A DNA stretch of 64,000 nt from Mariniphaga sp041687255 (GTDB lineage Bacteria > Bacteroidota > Bacteroidia > Bacteroidales > Prolixibacteraceae): contig JAWLCL010000019.1 in the NCBI GenBank assembly GCA_041687255.1, forward strand, positions 8,482 to 72,481. Direction: 5' to 3'. Positions within the stretch are counted from its first letter, which is position 1, and every line of letters begins with the position of its first letter. The position numbers were made by a program, and so were the translations under genes. Of this stretch, positions 8,783 through 17,490 are shown one piece after another. The notes beneath the pieces were generated by a model that worked only from the letters and a program-made list of their open reading frames with translations, had not been told where the DNA came from and made no database searches.

Positions 8783-9133
8783 ATGGGAAAACTGGTTGAG
8801 GAGTTCAATAATTACAGGGAAAGGATGAATGAGAAAATCCTGGGCGCCGACAATAAAGTAATGAAACGCATCTACAGCATCGACACACTTACTTACCAGG
8901 ACGGGGCTTTAAGCAGCAAGGTGAAGGAAATGCTGGGACTGGCAACTTCAATGGTTTTACGCTGCGACGATTGCATTAAGTATCACCTTGGCAAATGTTT
9001 CGAACTTAAGGTTACCACCAGTGAATTATTTGAAATATTTTCAGTAGCCAATTTAGTTGGCGGAACCATTGTGATTCCGCATACCCGGAGGGCTTTGGAA
9101 TATTGGGAGGAATTAAATGAACAAAAAGCATAA
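8783..9133 (+). CDS. Carboxymuconolactone decarboxylase / AhpD-like protein
   Basis: A 116-residue all-helical protein of the CMD/AhpD superfamily, whose members act as small thiol peroxidase adaptors or decarboxylases. The redox motif C61-D-D-C64-x3-H68 is intact, which favours an AhpD-type alkylhydroperoxidase role over decarboxylation. The following ELKVTTSELFEIFSVANLVGGTIVIPH is split here as helix-forming TTSELFEIFSVANLVGG and IVIPHTRRAL. No signal peptide. It precedes a NifX/NifB-like gene by 45 bp and may form a two-gene unit with it. Confidence 0.85.
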   Translation: MGKLVEEFNNYRERMNEKILGADNKVMKRIYSIDTLTYQDGALSSKVKEMLGLATSMVLRCDDCIKYHLGKCFELKVTTSELFEIFSVANLVGGTIVIPHTRRALEYWEELNEQKA

Positions 9134-9178
9134 AACTTTTGCTATATTAATTGTTATATATAAAATAACATCATAGCT

Positions 9179-9505
9179 ATGAGTAAAATATTTGCCATAT
9201 CGTCTACAGGTAAATCCGAAAAATCATTTCTCGATCTGCGTTTCGGGAAAAGTGAGAATGTAGTTTTTTATAATGCCGATAAAAACCAATACAATATCAT
9301 CGAGAATCCTTTTAAAAACTCTGCCAACAGTGGCATAGAACTGGTAAAGTTTTTAAAGAAAGAAGGAGTCTCGGTCATAATCACCGGAGAGGTTGGTCCA
9401 CAGGTAAACGATTTACTGGTGAAGGAAAGACTTCAACTGGTATTGCTGCATGAAGAAAAAATTAAAATTGAGGAAGTAATCGATCGTATTGGTTCAAAAC
9501 GTTAG
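9179..9505 (+). CDS. NifX/NifB-type dinitrogenase iron-molybdenum cofactor family protein
   Basis: A 108-residue single-domain protein with the RNase H-like fold that in NifX/NafY carries FeMo-cofactor; most non-diazotroph copies have no known cofactor. The family pattern is visible as IFAISSTGKSEKSFLDLRFGKSE, given here as the opening IFAISS and the block DLRFGKSENVVFYN, then GIELVKFLKKEGVSVIITGEVGP. There is no other nitrogen-fixation gene in the window, so a cofactor-synthesis role should not be assumed. The last 4 bp overlap the 3' end of the convergent YjjX gene. Confidence 0.8.
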   Translation: MSKIFAISSTGKSEKSFLDLRFGKSENVVFYNADKNQYNIIENPFKNSANSGIELVKFLKKEGVSVIITGEVGPQVNDLLVKERLQLVLLHEEKIKIEEVIDRIGSKR

Positions 9506-10020
9506 TACAAATCAGGATTTACAAAAGGTATCAGTGCCAGAATAACTGCCTGACGGTAGAGTTCCAGCCTGTCGACTGCATCATGGGTTAATAATCCTAC
9601 AGCACCATTTTTTTGTTTCGAATTTGAAGCATTAAATACCAGGTCATTTGCTGCACCCAACTCCAGACCACCGGCCACAAGATGAGACACCTTTTCAGGA
9701 AGTAAAAAAGTGCCTGTACGTGCCTCTCCATATTTTCCGGCCGAGCTTACAACTATCCATGCAAAAGCAGCCAACCCATTGTCCATTGATTGAATTCCCC
9801 CTTCAATTCCAATCCAGAAATCGGCATCTGTAATCATCCTTCTTGCTTCATCTACCCGGTTACGTGCTCCTATCAATGTTTCCTTGTCAGTAAGTGGTTG
9901 ATCCGATACTCCTGAAGCAGTTTTTATTCCTTCAACCTGAACCTCCGAGAAAAAAGATTTGAATCCTTTCTCGACAGCATTGACTTTTACCGGATTTTTT
10001 GATGCAACTATAACTTTCAT
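9502..10020 (-). CDS. yjjX: Inosine/xanthosine triphosphatase, YjjX family
   Basis: Hydrolyses non-canonical ITP/XTP (and possibly dITP/XTP) and so cleans the nucleotide pool. The 172-residue product opens with VIVASKNPVKVNAVEKGF, the family substrate-binding start, and has GIKTASGVSDQPLTDKET, GARNRVDEAR, DFWIGIEGGI and AVGLLTHDAVDR further on. Length is that of the family. ATG start; convergent with the NifX-like gene with a 4-bp overlap. Confidence 0.92.
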   Translation of the reverse strand: MKVIVASKNPVKVNAVEKGFKSFFSEVQVEGIKTASGVSDQPLTDKETLIGARNRVDEARRMITDADFWIGIEGGIQSMDNGLAAFAWIVVSSAGKYGEARTGTFLLPEKVSHLVAGGLELGAANDLVFNASNSKQKNGAVGLLTHDAVDRLELYRQAVILALIPFVNPDLY

Positions 10021-10131
10021 AATGCATTAAATAATTTGCTTTGACCCTGTTAAAATTTCCTGTGGTTAAAATCACTATTTCACAAACAACTTCCAATTGC
10101 TAAACCTGTTATTCTATTTCCACAGATTTGT

Positions 10132-10139
10132 TATTTTCG
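10132..10139 (+). promoter_or_regulatory. -7 box upstream of GNAT gene
   Basis: TATTTTCG matches TAnnTTTG at seven of eight positions and lies 17 bp before the ATG at 10157, so the transcript leader would be about 10 nt. Single-element prediction. Confidence 0.4.
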
Positions 10140-10156
10140 CCTGATAAAAATGAGAA

Positions 10157-10603
10157 ATGTTAGTCAGAAAAGCAAAACCGGAAGACCTTAATTCCATTCT
10201 GGAGTTCCAATTGGCTATGGCCAGTGAAACGGAAGGCATCGATTTGGAGATATCGACATTAAAAAAAGGAGTGGCTGCTGTTTTGGCCGATTCTACCAAA
10301 GGATTTTACTATGTGGCCGAAAAAGATTCCAGAGTTATTGGGTCGTTGCTTACAACTTTTGAATGGAGCGACTGGAGAAATGGCACAGTTTTATGGATAC
10401 AGTCGGTTTATATTATACCGGAATTCAGAAGGAAAGGAGTGTACAGCAAACTCTACGGGCATATAAAAGATCTTGTTCTAAATGACCATAACCTGAAGGG
10501 AATTCGCCTGTATGCCGATAAATCAAATGAAGCAGCACATAAAGTTTATCAAAAACTTGGCATGACTCATGATCATTACATCACATTTGAATGGTTAAAA
10601 TAA
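10157..10603 (+). CDS. GNAT-family N-acetyltransferase
   Basis: A 148-residue acetyl-CoA-dependent acyltransferase of unknown substrate. It opens MLVRKAKPEDLNSILEFQ, the usual GNAT strand-helix start. It carries the acetyl-CoA loop as IIPEFRRKGVYSKLYGHI (R/Q-x-x-G-x-G/A-type, here RRKGVYS at about residues 94-100), and ends with SNEAAHKVYQKLGMT, the common C-terminal GNAT motif for the Tyr-containing helix. ATG start. It is followed 8 bp later by the AlbA-type gene, so the two probably share a transcript. Confidence 0.88.
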   Translation: MLVRKAKPEDLNSILEFQLAMASETEGIDLEISTLKKGVAAVLADSTKGFYYVAEKDSRVIGSLLTTFEWSDWRNGTVLWIQSVYIIPEFRRKGVYSKLYGHIKDLVLNDHNLKGIRLYADKSNEAAHKVYQKLGMTHDHYITFEWLK

Positions 10604-10611
10604 AATAAAAT

Positions 10612-11274
10612 TTGAATACGGGTCTTTATAAATTAATAGAAGAAGGAGAACACCAGCAACAGGATTTTAAGTATTGCATCAATGATTCAAAAAAAATTGC
10701 CAAGTCGCTGGTTGCTTTCGCCAATACCGACGGAGGACGGCTGCTTATTGGCGTAAAGGATAACGGCAAGGTTGCAGGTGTTCGAACCGACGAGGAATAT
10801 TACATGGTGGAATCGGCTGCCAAAATATTCAGTAATCCCCCTATCTCCTTTCATACAAAGGAGTGGCATTCGGAGGGTAAAATAGTACTTGAAATCTCTG
10901 TTGCATCCAGCGATAAAAAACCGCATTTTGCAAAGGATGAAAGTGGCAAATGGCTTGCATATATCCGCATTAAAGATGAAAATGTACTGGCTCATAAAAT
11001 TCAGCTGGTTACCTGGAAAAAAGCAAACAGTTCACGTGGAATTTATTTTACCTATTCCGATGATGAAAAATTCCTGGTTGATTACCTGCAAAAAAACAGT
11101 TCAATCACCTTTTCGAAATTTATACGGCTGGCTCACATTTCACGAAAAAGAGCTGAAGACATACTAAGCAACTTTGTTATAATGGATGTTGTAAAAATGA
11201 CGACCACACGTGAAGGAACAACTTTTGAGTTAAGTTCCGATTTTGACAAGGCAGAACTGGAAAAATTCTCATAG
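10612..11274 (+). CDS. AlbA_2 (Schlafen-like) domain DNA-binding protein
   Basis: The N-terminal half is an AlbA_2/divergent AAA-4 domain: EHQQQDFKYCINDSKKIAKSL, shortened here to its core Q-Q-D-F-K, followed by VAFANTDGGRLLIGVKDNG. The C-terminal half has ILSNF and short helices that could form a winged-helix module. Such proteins occur in transcriptional regulators and RNA-associated factors; no specific role can be given. The start is a TTG at 10612; no better ATG sits before the conserved block. 220 residues, no signal peptide. Confidence 0.78.
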   Translation: MNTGLYKLIEEGEHQQQDFKYCINDSKKIAKSLVAFANTDGGRLLIGVKDNGKVAGVRTDEEYYMVESAAKIFSNPPISFHTKEWHSEGKIVLEISVASSDKKPHFAKDESGKWLAYIRIKDENVLAHKIQLVTWKKANSSRGIYFTYSDDEKFLVDYLQKNSSITFSKFIRLAHISRKRAEDILSNFVIMDVVKMTTTREGTTFELSSDFDKAELEKFS

Positions 11275-11357
11275 ACTCATTGTCTTTTTTAATTGTTTTA
11301 TTATTACATTCCTTTTTTTCTGTTTATTTTGTATTTAAATCAATTAAATTATAAAAA

Positions 11358-12512
11358 ATGTCACATAAATTCCTTATTCTCATTTTAGCACTCTTTACAG
11401 GTTTTACAACCCTTGCACAAAATGATTATCTTGAAGCTCAGGCCGAAGTAAATGAAAAGATATATACAGGTGGACAAACACATGAGGTAAAGTTTTATTC
11501 ACAAAATTTTAAATCAAAAAAACCTAAGAATGTTATTCTGTTCATTATTGATGGTATGAGCCTTCCCCAAATGCATGCTGCACTTACCGCCAATAAAGGA
11601 AAACTTTTTATAGAGAATTTTAAAAACATGGGCTTTTTGAAAACTCATTCAGCTGATAATTACATTACCGATTCGGCAGCTGGTGGTACTGCCTTATCAA
11701 CAGGCAAAAAAACATACAATGGAGCCATTGGGGTGGATACCAATAAAAAGCCGATTGTAACCATATTGGAGGAAGCAGAAAAGAGTGGTTTGGCCACAGG
11801 ATTGGTATCAACTTCGGCCATTACTCATGCCACACCGGCATCGTTTATTGCCCATCAGGAAAGCAGAAACATGTATGAAGAAATTGCTGCTGATTTTCTG
11901 AAAACTGACATTGATGTTTTTATTGGCGGAGGGTATAAACATTTTACCGAACGAAAAGATGGCCGCAACCTCGTTGAAGAGCTGAAAGAAAAAGGTTACC
12001 AGGTGGAGCAGGATTTAAATTCAATTAAAAACATCAGGAGTGGCAAGCTAGCCGGGCTTACGGCGTTGGAACACAACCCACGAATGAATGAACGTGCAGA
12101 CATGCTGCCTGTGGCAACCAGCACCGCCATCAACATATTAAGCAACAACAGGAAAGGATTCTTTCTGATGATAGAAGGATCACAGGTGGATTGGGGTGGC
12201 CATGCAGGAAGCACTATTTATGTTGTTGAAGATATGCTCGATGCTGATCGTGCCATTGGTGAAATTCTTGAATTTGCTGCCAACAATAAGGAAACTCTTG
12301 TTATAGTAACTTCAGACCATGAAACAGGTGGAATGACAATCCTTAATGGCAGTTATGAAACAGGAATGGTTAAAGGAGAATTTACTACCGGAGGACATAC
12401 AGGAATAATGGTTCCAATTATGGCATTTGGCCCCGGGGCACAGAAATTTACCGGAATAATGGATAATACAGAGGTTCCTGTAAAAATTAAAAAGCTGATG
12501 CTTAATAAATGA
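11358..12512 (+). CDS. Secreted alkaline phosphatase
   Basis: Periplasmic metal-dependent phosphomonoesterase. A signal peptide (MSHKFLILILALFTGFTTLAQ, cleavage after AQ region near 20) precedes the catalytic domain. Visible motifs are ILFIIDGMS (first metal Asp), TDSAAGGTALSTGKKT with the nucleophilic Ser in DSAAGGT, a GGGYKHF block, SDHETGGM (metal Asp/His) and GGHTG (metal His). At 384 residues it is shorter than the E. coli enzyme (about 470), typical of Bacteroidota PhoA-like proteins. ATG start; an intrinsic terminator follows directly. Confidence 0.93.
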   Translation: MSHKFLILILALFTGFTTLAQNDYLEAQAEVNEKIYTGGQTHEVKFYSQNFKSKKPKNVILFIIDGMSLPQMHAALTANKGKLFIENFKNMGFLKTHSADNYITDSAAGGTALSTGKKTYNGAIGVDTNKKPIVTILEEAEKSGLATGLVSTSAITHATPASFIAHQESRNMYEEIAADFLKTDIDVFIGGGYKHFTERKDGRNLVEELKEKGYQVEQDLNSIKNIRSGKLAGLTALEHNPRMNERADMLPVATSTAINILSNNRKGFFLMIEGSQVDWGGHAGSTIYVVEDMLDADRAIGEILEFAANNKETLVIVTSDHETGGMTILNGSYETGMVKGEFTTGGHTGIMVPIMAFGPGAQKFTGIMDNTEVPVKIKKLMLNK

Positions 12513-12531
12513 TTGCATAAAAAAATAGTTT

Positions 12532-12567
12532 AACCTGAACAGGTAAAATACTTGTTCAGGTTTTTTT
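12532..12567 (+). terminator. Intrinsic terminator after alkaline phosphatase
   Basis: A perfect 10-bp stem AACCTGAACA / TGTTCAGGTT with an 11-nt loop is followed by a run of T, 20 bp after the phosphatase stop. Confidence 0.9.
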
Positions 12568-12568
12568 A

Positions 12569-12598
12569 TTGTTTTTCAATAGAGAATATCTATTTTAG
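12569..12598 (+). promoter_or_regulatory. Promoter of BASS transporter-PlsC pair
   Basis: An upstream TTG near 12570 is followed after about 19 bp by TATTTTAG (12591-12598), which matches TAnnTTTG at seven of eight bases. Start of transcription would be about 15 nt before the ATG at 12620. Confidence 0.5.
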
Positions 12599-12619
12599 GG
12601 CTTTCAAAAAATAACAATT

Positions 12620-13576
12620 ATGAAAGAAGCGCTGGAAATTTTAGACCATATCAGGTTAAATTTCTCTCCCACCGGACTGCTTGCTTTGAACATTACCATA
12701 GCATTTATAATGTTTGGTGTTGCGCTTGACATCAAATGGCAGCATTTTAAAGATGTTATAATGAAGCCTAAATCGGCTATTGTAGGAGTAGTCTCTCAAT
12801 TTATTTTGTTACCGGCAATCACCTTTGCATTCATAATTGTGCTTAACCCTACACCTACTGTAGCGCTTGGAATGATATTGATTGCCGCTTGCCCCGGAGG
12901 TAACATATCCAATTTCATGAGTTCATTGGCCAAAGGGAATATAGCCCTTTCGGTGAGCTTAACTGCCGTAGCTACTTTAGCCGCAACGTTTATGACACCT
13001 CTTAATTTTGCCCTTTGGGGAAAACTCTATTTAAACCAATACAATGCAGCCGGCGCAGGCAGTTATTTGGTGCCTATTGAAATCGACTTCATCCAAATGG
13101 TTCAAACAGTGGTTATCCTTTTGGGGATACCTGTTATTGTGGGACTAATTTTTTCCCAATATTTTCCCAAATTTACCCAAAAGATAAAAAAGCCCATCAG
13201 GCAACTCTCAATTCTCATTTTTATAGGTTTTGTAATTATCCTTTTATCGGCCAACTTCAGTAACTTTCTTGTAGTTATTCAAGTAGTTTTTCTTATTGTA
13301 CTGATTCATAATGCACTGGCTTTAGGCACCGGTTTTACTGTAAGCTCAATTATGAAGTTACCTCAAACCGACAGAAGAAGCATTACCATCGAAACAGGCA
13401 TACAAAATTCGGGACTTGCACTGGTGTTGATGTTCAACCCTAAAATCTTTCCCCCTGGCCTGGAGCTGGGAGGAATGACAGTAATAGCCGCATGGTGGGG
13501 AGTGTGGCATATTATTAGTGGACTGGCGATTTCCTGGCTCTGGTCAAAAAAACGCGTTTATCAGCCTGCGGTATAA
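12620..13576 (+). CDS. Bile acid:sodium symporter (BASS) family transporter
   Basis: A 318-residue inner-membrane protein of the BASS family, sodium-coupled importers of organic anions such as bile acids, pyruvate or pantothenate; the substrate cannot be told from sequence. About nine to ten hydrophobic segments are visible. Family landmarks are MFGVALDIKWQHF near the first helices, LIAACPGGNISNFMSSLAKGN with the sodium-site Gly-Asn pair, and ETGIQNSGLAL in the second half. The stop overlaps the start of the acyltransferase gene (TAATG), suggesting translational coupling. Confidence 0.92.
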   Translation: MKEALEILDHIRLNFSPTGLLALNITIAFIMFGVALDIKWQHFKDVIMKPKSAIVGVVSQFILLPAITFAFIIVLNPTPTVALGMILIAACPGGNISNFMSSLAKGNIALSVSLTAVATLAATFMTPLNFALWGKLYLNQYNAAGAGSYLVPIEIDFIQMVQTVVILLGIPVIVGLIFSQYFPKFTQKIKKPIRQLSILIFIGFVIILLSANFSNFLVVIQVVFLIVLIHNALALGTGFTVSSIMKLPQTDRRSITIETGIQNSGLALVLMFNPKIFPPGLELGGMTVIAAWWGVWHIISGLAISWLWSKKRVYQPAV

Positions 13577-14925
13577 TGAGGTACGAAAAATGGTCATTGG
13601 GCTATTGGGCCCTGAAGCAATATGCGCGGTTTGCCCATTGGCTTATACTGAAGAAAACCTATGTTATCGGGAAAGAAAAAATTCCCGGAAACAAACCTAT
13701 AATCTTTGCGCCAAACCATCAGAATGCACTTAGCGACCCGATGGCGGTGCTGCTTAATACCCGTTTTCAGCCCGTATGGCTGGGACGTGCCGACATCTTC
13801 GGAAAATCAAAAATAGTAGACACCATCCTTCGATTCATTAAGATTATACCTGTTTATCGCATCCGCGACGGGAAAGAAAACCTTGACAAGAACCGAAAAA
13901 CGTTTTCGATGTCAATTAAAGTGCTGGAAAATAAGTCTGCCCTGGCTTTGTTTCCTGAAGCAGCGCATTCATTCAAACGTCAGATGCTTCCCCACCAAAA
14001 GGCCGTTCCACGTATTGCCTTTATGGCAGAAGAACAAACCGACAGTCATTTGGACATTCAAATAATCCCTGCCGGAATTTATTACAGCCATTACTGGAAA
14101 TTTAACCGCACGCTGATTGTAAATTTTGGAGAACCAATTCCTGTAAAAGCATTTCTTGAATCCTATCAGCAAAATCAAAATGCAGCAACCATTGCCTTGA
14201 AAAAAGAGGTATATAATGCTATGCTTCCGCTGACTGTTAACATCAATTCCAAAGAATACTACAATGAATTTGAACGCATTCGGGAAATGTACGGCAGGCA
14301 TTTCATGCTGCAACAAAATAAAAAATGGAGTACCATCGAGCTTTTCAAATCCGACCAGCTACTCACCAAAAAACTGGATGAGCTTGAAGCTGAATCACCG
14401 GAGAAGATAGCCTCACTTGCTGCCCAGGCCGATAGATTTTATAATAAGCTGAGTGCTTATGGATTGAAAAGCTGGCTGCTTTATTCGGGCGAACGACAAA
14501 TGCTGACAGTTATTTTCAACTTACTGTTGCTGCTGGCAGGCTTACCTTTATTCATTTACGGGTTCCTTTTTAACTTCATTCCATTCTTTTTAATCGATCG
14601 AATTGTACGTAAAAAGGTAAAAGACAGTTCCTTTTGGAGCACTTTTTTTCTTGTGCCGGGGTTAGTCCTCTTTCCACTGTTTTACCTCATAGAATTTCTG
14701 GCTGTCGCAGGACTGATACCAGGAGTGTTGCTAAAAATAGCATTTATTGTTAGTTTACCCTTTGCTGGCAAACTGGCATTTAAATGGTACATTTTGCTCC
14801 GTAAGACTATTGGTAGAAGCAGACTACTGAAGCTGAAATGGTTTAAATCAAAAACGTACTCCCAGCTTTTACAGGAGAAAAATCAACTTTTTGCTAAACT
14901 TGATGCTCTGCTTTTAAAAAGGTAA
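13576..14925 (+). CDS. PlsC-like 1-acyl-glycerol-3-phosphate acyltransferase
   Basis: Membrane-associated acyltransferase expected to acylate a glycerophosphate or lysophosphatidate. The 449-residue product has an N-terminal PlsC domain with the catalytic block PNHQNALSDP (His and Asp five residues apart rather than the usual four), FPEAAHSFKRQ at the phosphate-binding EGTRS position, and PAGIYYSHYWKF. The C-terminal part has three or four hydrophobic segments (about residues 305-420) and a basic tail, a longer layout than E. coli PlsC. Starts one base inside the BASS stop. Could serve phospholipid synthesis together with cdsA-psd-pssA at the start of the window. Confidence 0.88.
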   Translation: MRYEKWSLGYWALKQYARFAHWLILKKTYVIGKEKIPGNKPIIFAPNHQNALSDPMAVLLNTRFQPVWLGRADIFGKSKIVDTILRFIKIIPVYRIRDGKENLDKNRKTFSMSIKVLENKSALALFPEAAHSFKRQMLPHQKAVPRIAFMAEEQTDSHLDIQIIPAGIYYSHYWKFNRTLIVNFGEPIPVKAFLESYQQNQNAATIALKKEVYNAMLPLTVNINSKEYYNEFERIREMYGRHFMLQQNKKWSTIELFKSDQLLTKKLDELEAESPEKIASLAAQADRFYNKLSAYGLKSWLLYSGERQMLTVIFNLLLLLAGLPLFIYGFLFNFIPFFLIDRIVRKKVKDSSFWSTFFLVPGLVLFPLFYLIEFLAVAGLIPGVLLKIAFIVSLPFAGKLAFKWYILLRKTIGRSRLLKLKWFKSKTYSQLLQEKNQLFAKLDALLLKR

Positions 14926-14943
14926 ACTTCAACGTAGAACAAT

Positions 14944-16266
14944 TTACCGTCTCTTCTTCTTAGATTTTTGAACGGGTTTTGTCCGTGCAAATTTATCCTC
15001 AAATGAACGTTTTGATTTATCTCTTCTTTTCTTTTGATGAAAAGCACCCTGATAGGTAGGATCATCAATTTTACGCTGGCGATCGATCTCACGCAACTGC
15101 AGTTGCCGCTCCTCAAACGTTGTTTCTATAATTTCCACTCCTTCAGGAATCTCTAAAGGTGGTATCTCAGTGCGAATAAGTTCTTCGATTTTCTTCCAGT
15201 GCCACTCCTCTGAAGGATCGATAAATGTTATTGCATCTCCTTTGTTGCCGGCCCTGGCAGTACGGCCTATCCGGTGCACATAATCTTCATAATCGGGAGG
15301 TACATCAAAATTAATAACATGCGAAACCAGGCTGGCGTCCATTCCCCGTGCCGACACGTCGGTGGTAATAAGTATTCGTACCTCGCCATTCTTAAAAGCT
15401 TTTATAGCGTTAATCCGTGCATTCTGGCCCTTGTTGGAATGCATTATACGTTTTTCACCTTGCACTTTTCGCTGAATTACCTTATACACTTCATCGGCAT
15501 GGTCTTTTGTTTTAACAAAAATGATTACCCGTTTAAGAGTTTCCTCATCGGAAAGCAAATGCCGCAACAGGTTAAGTTTGGTTCTGTAATTAGGCACCCG
15601 GTAAGCCACCTGTTTTACCTCCTGAACAGGTGTTGCCGAAGGTGCAACTTCAAGTCTATCATAGAAATCAAGAAACTCCTCTGCCAGTTTCTCAACTTCG
15701 CTTGAAAAGGTTGCCGAAAAGAGCAGGTTTTGCCGTTTGGGAGGAAGAATTTCAAACAGCTTCCGCAATTGAGGAAGAAATCCCATATCAAGCATCCTGT
15801 CGGCTTCGTCGATAACCAGATACTTTACCTTTTTTAAAGATAAGATTCCATTTGCATACAAATCCATTAACCGCCCGGGGGTGGCAATAAGTACATCAAT
15901 TCCAGGCGCAACAAGCTCAGCATGTTTTGTCCATCCAATGCCTCCAAAAATTGCTGCATGTCGCAATTCAGAAAAGGATGTAAGCTCCTCAACGTCTTCC
16001 CCTGCCTGTATCGATAATTCACGGGTGGGAACCAGCACTACAACCCTTGGATCATTACCCTCCGGCTTCTGAAGCTTCGATAAAAGCGGTAACAGGTAAG
16101 CGGCAGTCTTTCCTGTTCCGGTTTGGGCAACTCCCACCACATTGACACCCGAATTAATCTTAGGTATGGCTTCCTGCTGAATGGGAGTCGGATCTGTAAA
16201 CCCGATTTCATCAAGCGACTTTAGAATCGATTTGGCAATCTTTAATTCTTCAAATGATTTCTTCAT
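14944..16266 (-). CDS. DEAD-box RNA helicase
   Basis: ATP-dependent RNA helicase probably acting in ribosome assembly or mRNA turnover. The 440-residue product shows a Q-motif (FTDPTPIQQEAIP), Walker A AQTGTGKTAAYLLP, VPTRELSIQ, DEAD in VIDEADRMLDMGF, SATFS and HRIGRTARAG, followed by a Lys/Arg-rich C-terminal tail (KKRRDKSKRSF ... KKKRR) typical of RNA-binding extensions. The ATG lies only 4 bp from a full-consensus -7 box, so its mRNA may be leaderless. Convergent with the acyltransferase gene. Confidence 0.95.
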   Translation of the reverse strand: MKKSFEELKIAKSILKSLDEIGFTDPTPIQQEAIPKINSGVNVVGVAQTGTGKTAAYLLPLLSKLQKPEGNDPRVVVLVPTRELSIQAGEDVEELTSFSELRHAAIFGGIGWTKHAELVAPGIDVLIATPGRLMDLYANGILSLKKVKYLVIDEADRMLDMGFLPQLRKLFEILPPKRQNLLFSATFSSEVEKLAEEFLDFYDRLEVAPSATPVQEVKQVAYRVPNYRTKLNLLRHLLSDEETLKRVIIFVKTKDHADEVYKVIQRKVQGEKRIMHSNKGQNARINAIKAFKNGEVRILITTDVSARGMDASLVSHVINFDVPPDYEDYVHRIGRTARAGNKGDAITFIDPSEEWHWKKIEELIRTEIPPLEIPEGVEIIETTFEERQLQLREIDRQRKIDDPTYQGAFHQKKRRDKSKRSFEDKFARTKPVQKSKKKRR

Positions 16267-16270
16267 GCTG

Positions 16271-16278
16271 CAAAAATA
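16271..16278 (-). promoter_or_regulatory. -7 box abutting helicase start codon
   Basis: On the minus strand TATTTTTG matches TAnnTTTG fully and ends 4 bp before the ATG at 16266. Transcription beginning about 7 bp after the box would start at or beside the ATG, implying a leaderless or near-leaderless message. Confidence 0.5.
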
Positions 16279-16359
16279 ACAAAACCAGAAGGATATTGGT
16301 CAGCTTTAATTTTCAGGTTAACAAAAACAGCGTAATGCTGCAAACAGGTTAGCACTGCA

Positions 16360-17463
16360 TTACCTCAACCTGTACATTTTTCCCGGTAAAGCCACAATTA
16401 AGCTTTTAAATTCCATAGATAACAACAATGCAGAGACCTTGCTCACCGGCAGTTCCAGATCAGATGAGATCTGGTCGATAAACAGCTCCCCCTCTCTTTG
16501 CAGCAACTGTACAACCTTCTCTTCGTCGGGAGTCAGGTCTACAAACAATGCAGGCTGCACCACTTTCTCCTTTTCAGGAGCTTCCCATCCCATGAAATAT
16601 TCCAGGTCAGTAATTCCCTGAATTAAACTGGCTCCGTTTGTCCTGATGAGTTGATTGCATCCTCGTGACCAGGGTTCATCAACCTTTCCCGGAAAAGCAA
16701 AAACATCGCGATTATAAGAAGAAGCAATTTCGGCAGTTATCAATGCACCTCCTTTTTCAGCCGATTCCACTACAATTGTAGCATCGGCAAGTCCTGCAAT
16801 GATGCGGTTACGGCGGATAAAATTTGCAGGTTCAATCTTTGTGCGGCTGGGAAAGTCGGTCACCAATCCCCCGTTTTCAATCATTTTTCGTGCTGTTTCG
16901 GCATGAAGCGAAGGGTAAATAATATCAAGGCCATGACCTACCACACCAATTGTTGGAAGGTTATACCTGACAGCTGCTTTATGCGCATGTATATCAATTC
17001 CGTATGCAAGGCCACTTACCACCAGCACCTGGTAATTTCGAACAGAAAAAGCTTCAATAAGCTGCTCGCAAATTGTTTTACCGTACTCTGTAGCATTGCG
17101 TGTCCCGACAATGCTTACCACCCGTTGCTCATCGAGATTTACATTTCCTTTTGCATATAGAATAATCGGTGCATCAGGACAGGATTTCAGGCGTCTGGGA
17201 TAATTTTTGTCGGTGAAAAAATACACTGAAATGTTATACTTTTTAATAAACTCCAGCTCCTTTCCGGCCTTTTCAAATATACCGTTACTCCTGAGCCGTT
17301 TGGCATTGACTTCACCAATCCCGGGAATTTTCACCAGCGACTTATACGATTCGGAAAAAACCTGCCCTGCACTGCCGGTATAGGCAATAAGATTACGGGC
17401 CAGTACCCCTCCTATTCCCGGCACCAGGGAAAGCGCGACTTTATAGTATAACTCATCCTCCAT
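16360..17463 (-). CDS. dprA: DNA-processing protein DprA
   Basis: Loads RecA on incoming single-stranded DNA during natural transformation; in non-competent species its role is less clear. The 367-residue product has an N-terminal helix-hairpin-helix region (IPGIGEVNAKRL), the Rossmann-like DprA core (VGTRNATEYG, VVSGLAYGIDIHAHKAA, GGLVTDFP, RNRIIAGLADATIVVE, ITAEIASSYNRDVFAFPG) and a C-terminal winged helix (VSKVSALLLSMEFKSLI). It follows a small membrane-protein gene by 27 bp on the same strand. Confidence 0.96.
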   Translation of the reverse strand: MEDELYYKVALSLVPGIGGVLARNLIAYTGSAGQVFSESYKSLVKIPGIGEVNAKRLRSNGIFEKAGKELEFIKKYNISVYFFTDKNYPRRLKSCPDAPIILYAKGNVNLDEQRVVSIVGTRNATEYGKTICEQLIEAFSVRNYQVLVVSGLAYGIDIHAHKAAVRYNLPTIGVVGHGLDIIYPSLHAETARKMIENGGLVTDFPSRTKIEPANFIRRNRIIAGLADATIVVESAEKGGALITAEIASSYNRDVFAFPGKVDEPWSRGCNQLIRTNGASLIQGITDLEYFMGWEAPEKEKVVQPALFVDLTPDEEKVVQLLQREGELFIDQISSDLELPVSKVSALLLSMEFKSLIVALPGKMYRLR

Positions 17464-17490
17464 TTTAATGTAAAAAAAACGGTTAGAATC

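Noticed and set aside
9179..9505. Evidence for nitrogen fixation from the NifX/NifB-like gene
   Set aside because: No other nif gene is present and this domain is common in non-fixing bacteria.
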